This document shows positions 5,684 to 6,102 of a DNA stretch of 6,102 nucleotides, one piece after another (the first letter of the stretch is position 1; the number at the start of each line of letters is the position of its first letter). The notes under the pieces are model-generated. The model worked only from the letters and a program-made list of their open reading frames with translations. It did no database searches and was not told where the DNA came from. Both the position numbers and the translations under genes were made by a program. Where the stretch lies: positions 1 to 6,102 of the forward strand of contig CAMWRO010000181.1 of NCBI GenBank assembly GCA_947176615.1, read 5' to 3'. The DNA is from an uncultured Porphyromonadaceae bacterium. Lineage in GTDB: Bacteria; Bacteroidota; Bacteroidia; Bacteroidales; Muribaculaceae.

Positions 5684-6102
5684 ATGTTTGAAAATCTAAG
5701 CGAAAGACTTGAACGCAGCTTTAAAATCCTGAAAGGTGAAGGCAAAATCACCGAAATCAACGTTGCCGAAACACTGAAAGATGTGCGCCGCGCACTTCTC
5801 GAAGCCGACGTCAACTTCAAGGTAGCCAAGCAGTTTACCGACGAAGTAAAGGCAAAAGCACTCGGGCAGAACGTTATCAATGCCATCAAGCCGGGCGAGT
5901 TGATGGTCAAGATTGTCCATGACGAGCTTGCTCGTCTCATGGGCGGCGAGGCTGCCGGCCTGAATCTGTCGGGCAATCCTGCCGTAATCCTCATGTCGGG
6001 GCTGCAGGGATCGGGAAAAACAACATTTTCGGGCAAACTTGCAAAAAAGCTAAAGAGTGAGCAGGGAAAACGCCCGCTGCTTGTGGCCGCTGACGTTTAC
6101 CG
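5684..6102 (+). CDS. ffh: Signal recognition particle protein Ffh, N-terminal part (runs off right edge)
   Basis: Partial gene: 139 full codons plus two bases (CG, so Arg) before the edge. Ffh is the SRP54-type GTPase that binds signal sequences of nascent membrane proteins together with 4.5S RNA and delivers ribosomes to FtsY. The N domain (residues 1 to about 95) begins MFENLSERLERSFKILKGEG and contains VRRALLEADVNFKVAKQF (34-51), the ALLEADV motif that packs against the G domain. The G domain follows, with the P-loop GLQGSGKTT (106-114) and the start of the next motif, AADVYR (135-140). The M domain lies outside the window. FtsY shares the NG fold, but the short N-terminus without an acidic extension and the GLQGSGKTT loop point to Ffh. 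No promoter is visible in the 40-nt gap after panD, so it may be read from the panC promoter. Confidence 0.96.
   Translation, partial: MFENLSERLERSFKILKGEGKITEINVAETLKDVRRALLEADVNFKVAKQFTDEVKAKALGQNVINAIKPGELMVKIVHDELARLMGGEAAGLNLSGNPAVILMSGLQGSGKTTFSGKLAKKLKSEQGKRPLLVAADVY

Overview
The window looks like an ordinary piece of a Bacteroidota chromosome (order Bacteroidales, possibly Muribaculaceae-like; the family level is a guess). Three things point there. Several genes are preceded by the Bacteroidota primary-sigma promoter pattern TTTG-N19-21-TAnnTTTG. Most starts lack a Shine-Dalgarno sequence. The proteins (GH43 with a signal peptide, NDH-2, long-chain flavodoxin, RecR followed by a RimL-type acetyltransferase) resemble those of gut Bacteroidales. 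I see no insertion sequence, phage gene, CRISPR array, integrase or toxin-antitoxin pair.

Layout. Positions 1-496 (minus) hold the N-terminal part of a secreted GH43 glycoside hydrolase that runs off the left edge. Upstream of it on the same strand is tRNA-Gly(CCC) (711-783), with its own strong promoter (820-850) and a hairpin just after the tRNA (656-703). On the plus strand follow ndh (NDH-2, 970-2259), fldA (flavodoxin, 2293-2793) and rpmH (ribosomal protein L34, 2900-3055). rpmH has its own promoter and ends at a good hairpin terminator (3083-3126). On the minus strand, recR (3671-4300) and a GNAT acetyltransferase (3131-3664) form a tight pair that converges on that terminator. Divergently, panC (4442-5293) and panD (5290-5643) overlap by ATGA, and ffh (SRP GTPase, 5684 to the right edge) follows after 40 nt.

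How the genes work together. ndh feeds NADH electrons into the quinone pool, and fldA is a soluble FMN electron carrier; they are adjacent but no direct partnership is known. panC and panD make pantothenate: PanD supplies beta-alanine and PanC joins it to pantoate. ffh, rpmH and the tRNA are protein-synthesis and targeting genes; recR serves recombinational repair.

Nothing here is convincingly a new system. The points most worth a second look are a flavodoxin that lacks the usual FMN-stacking tryptophan, and a recR promoter so close to the start codon that the mRNA may be nearly leaderless.
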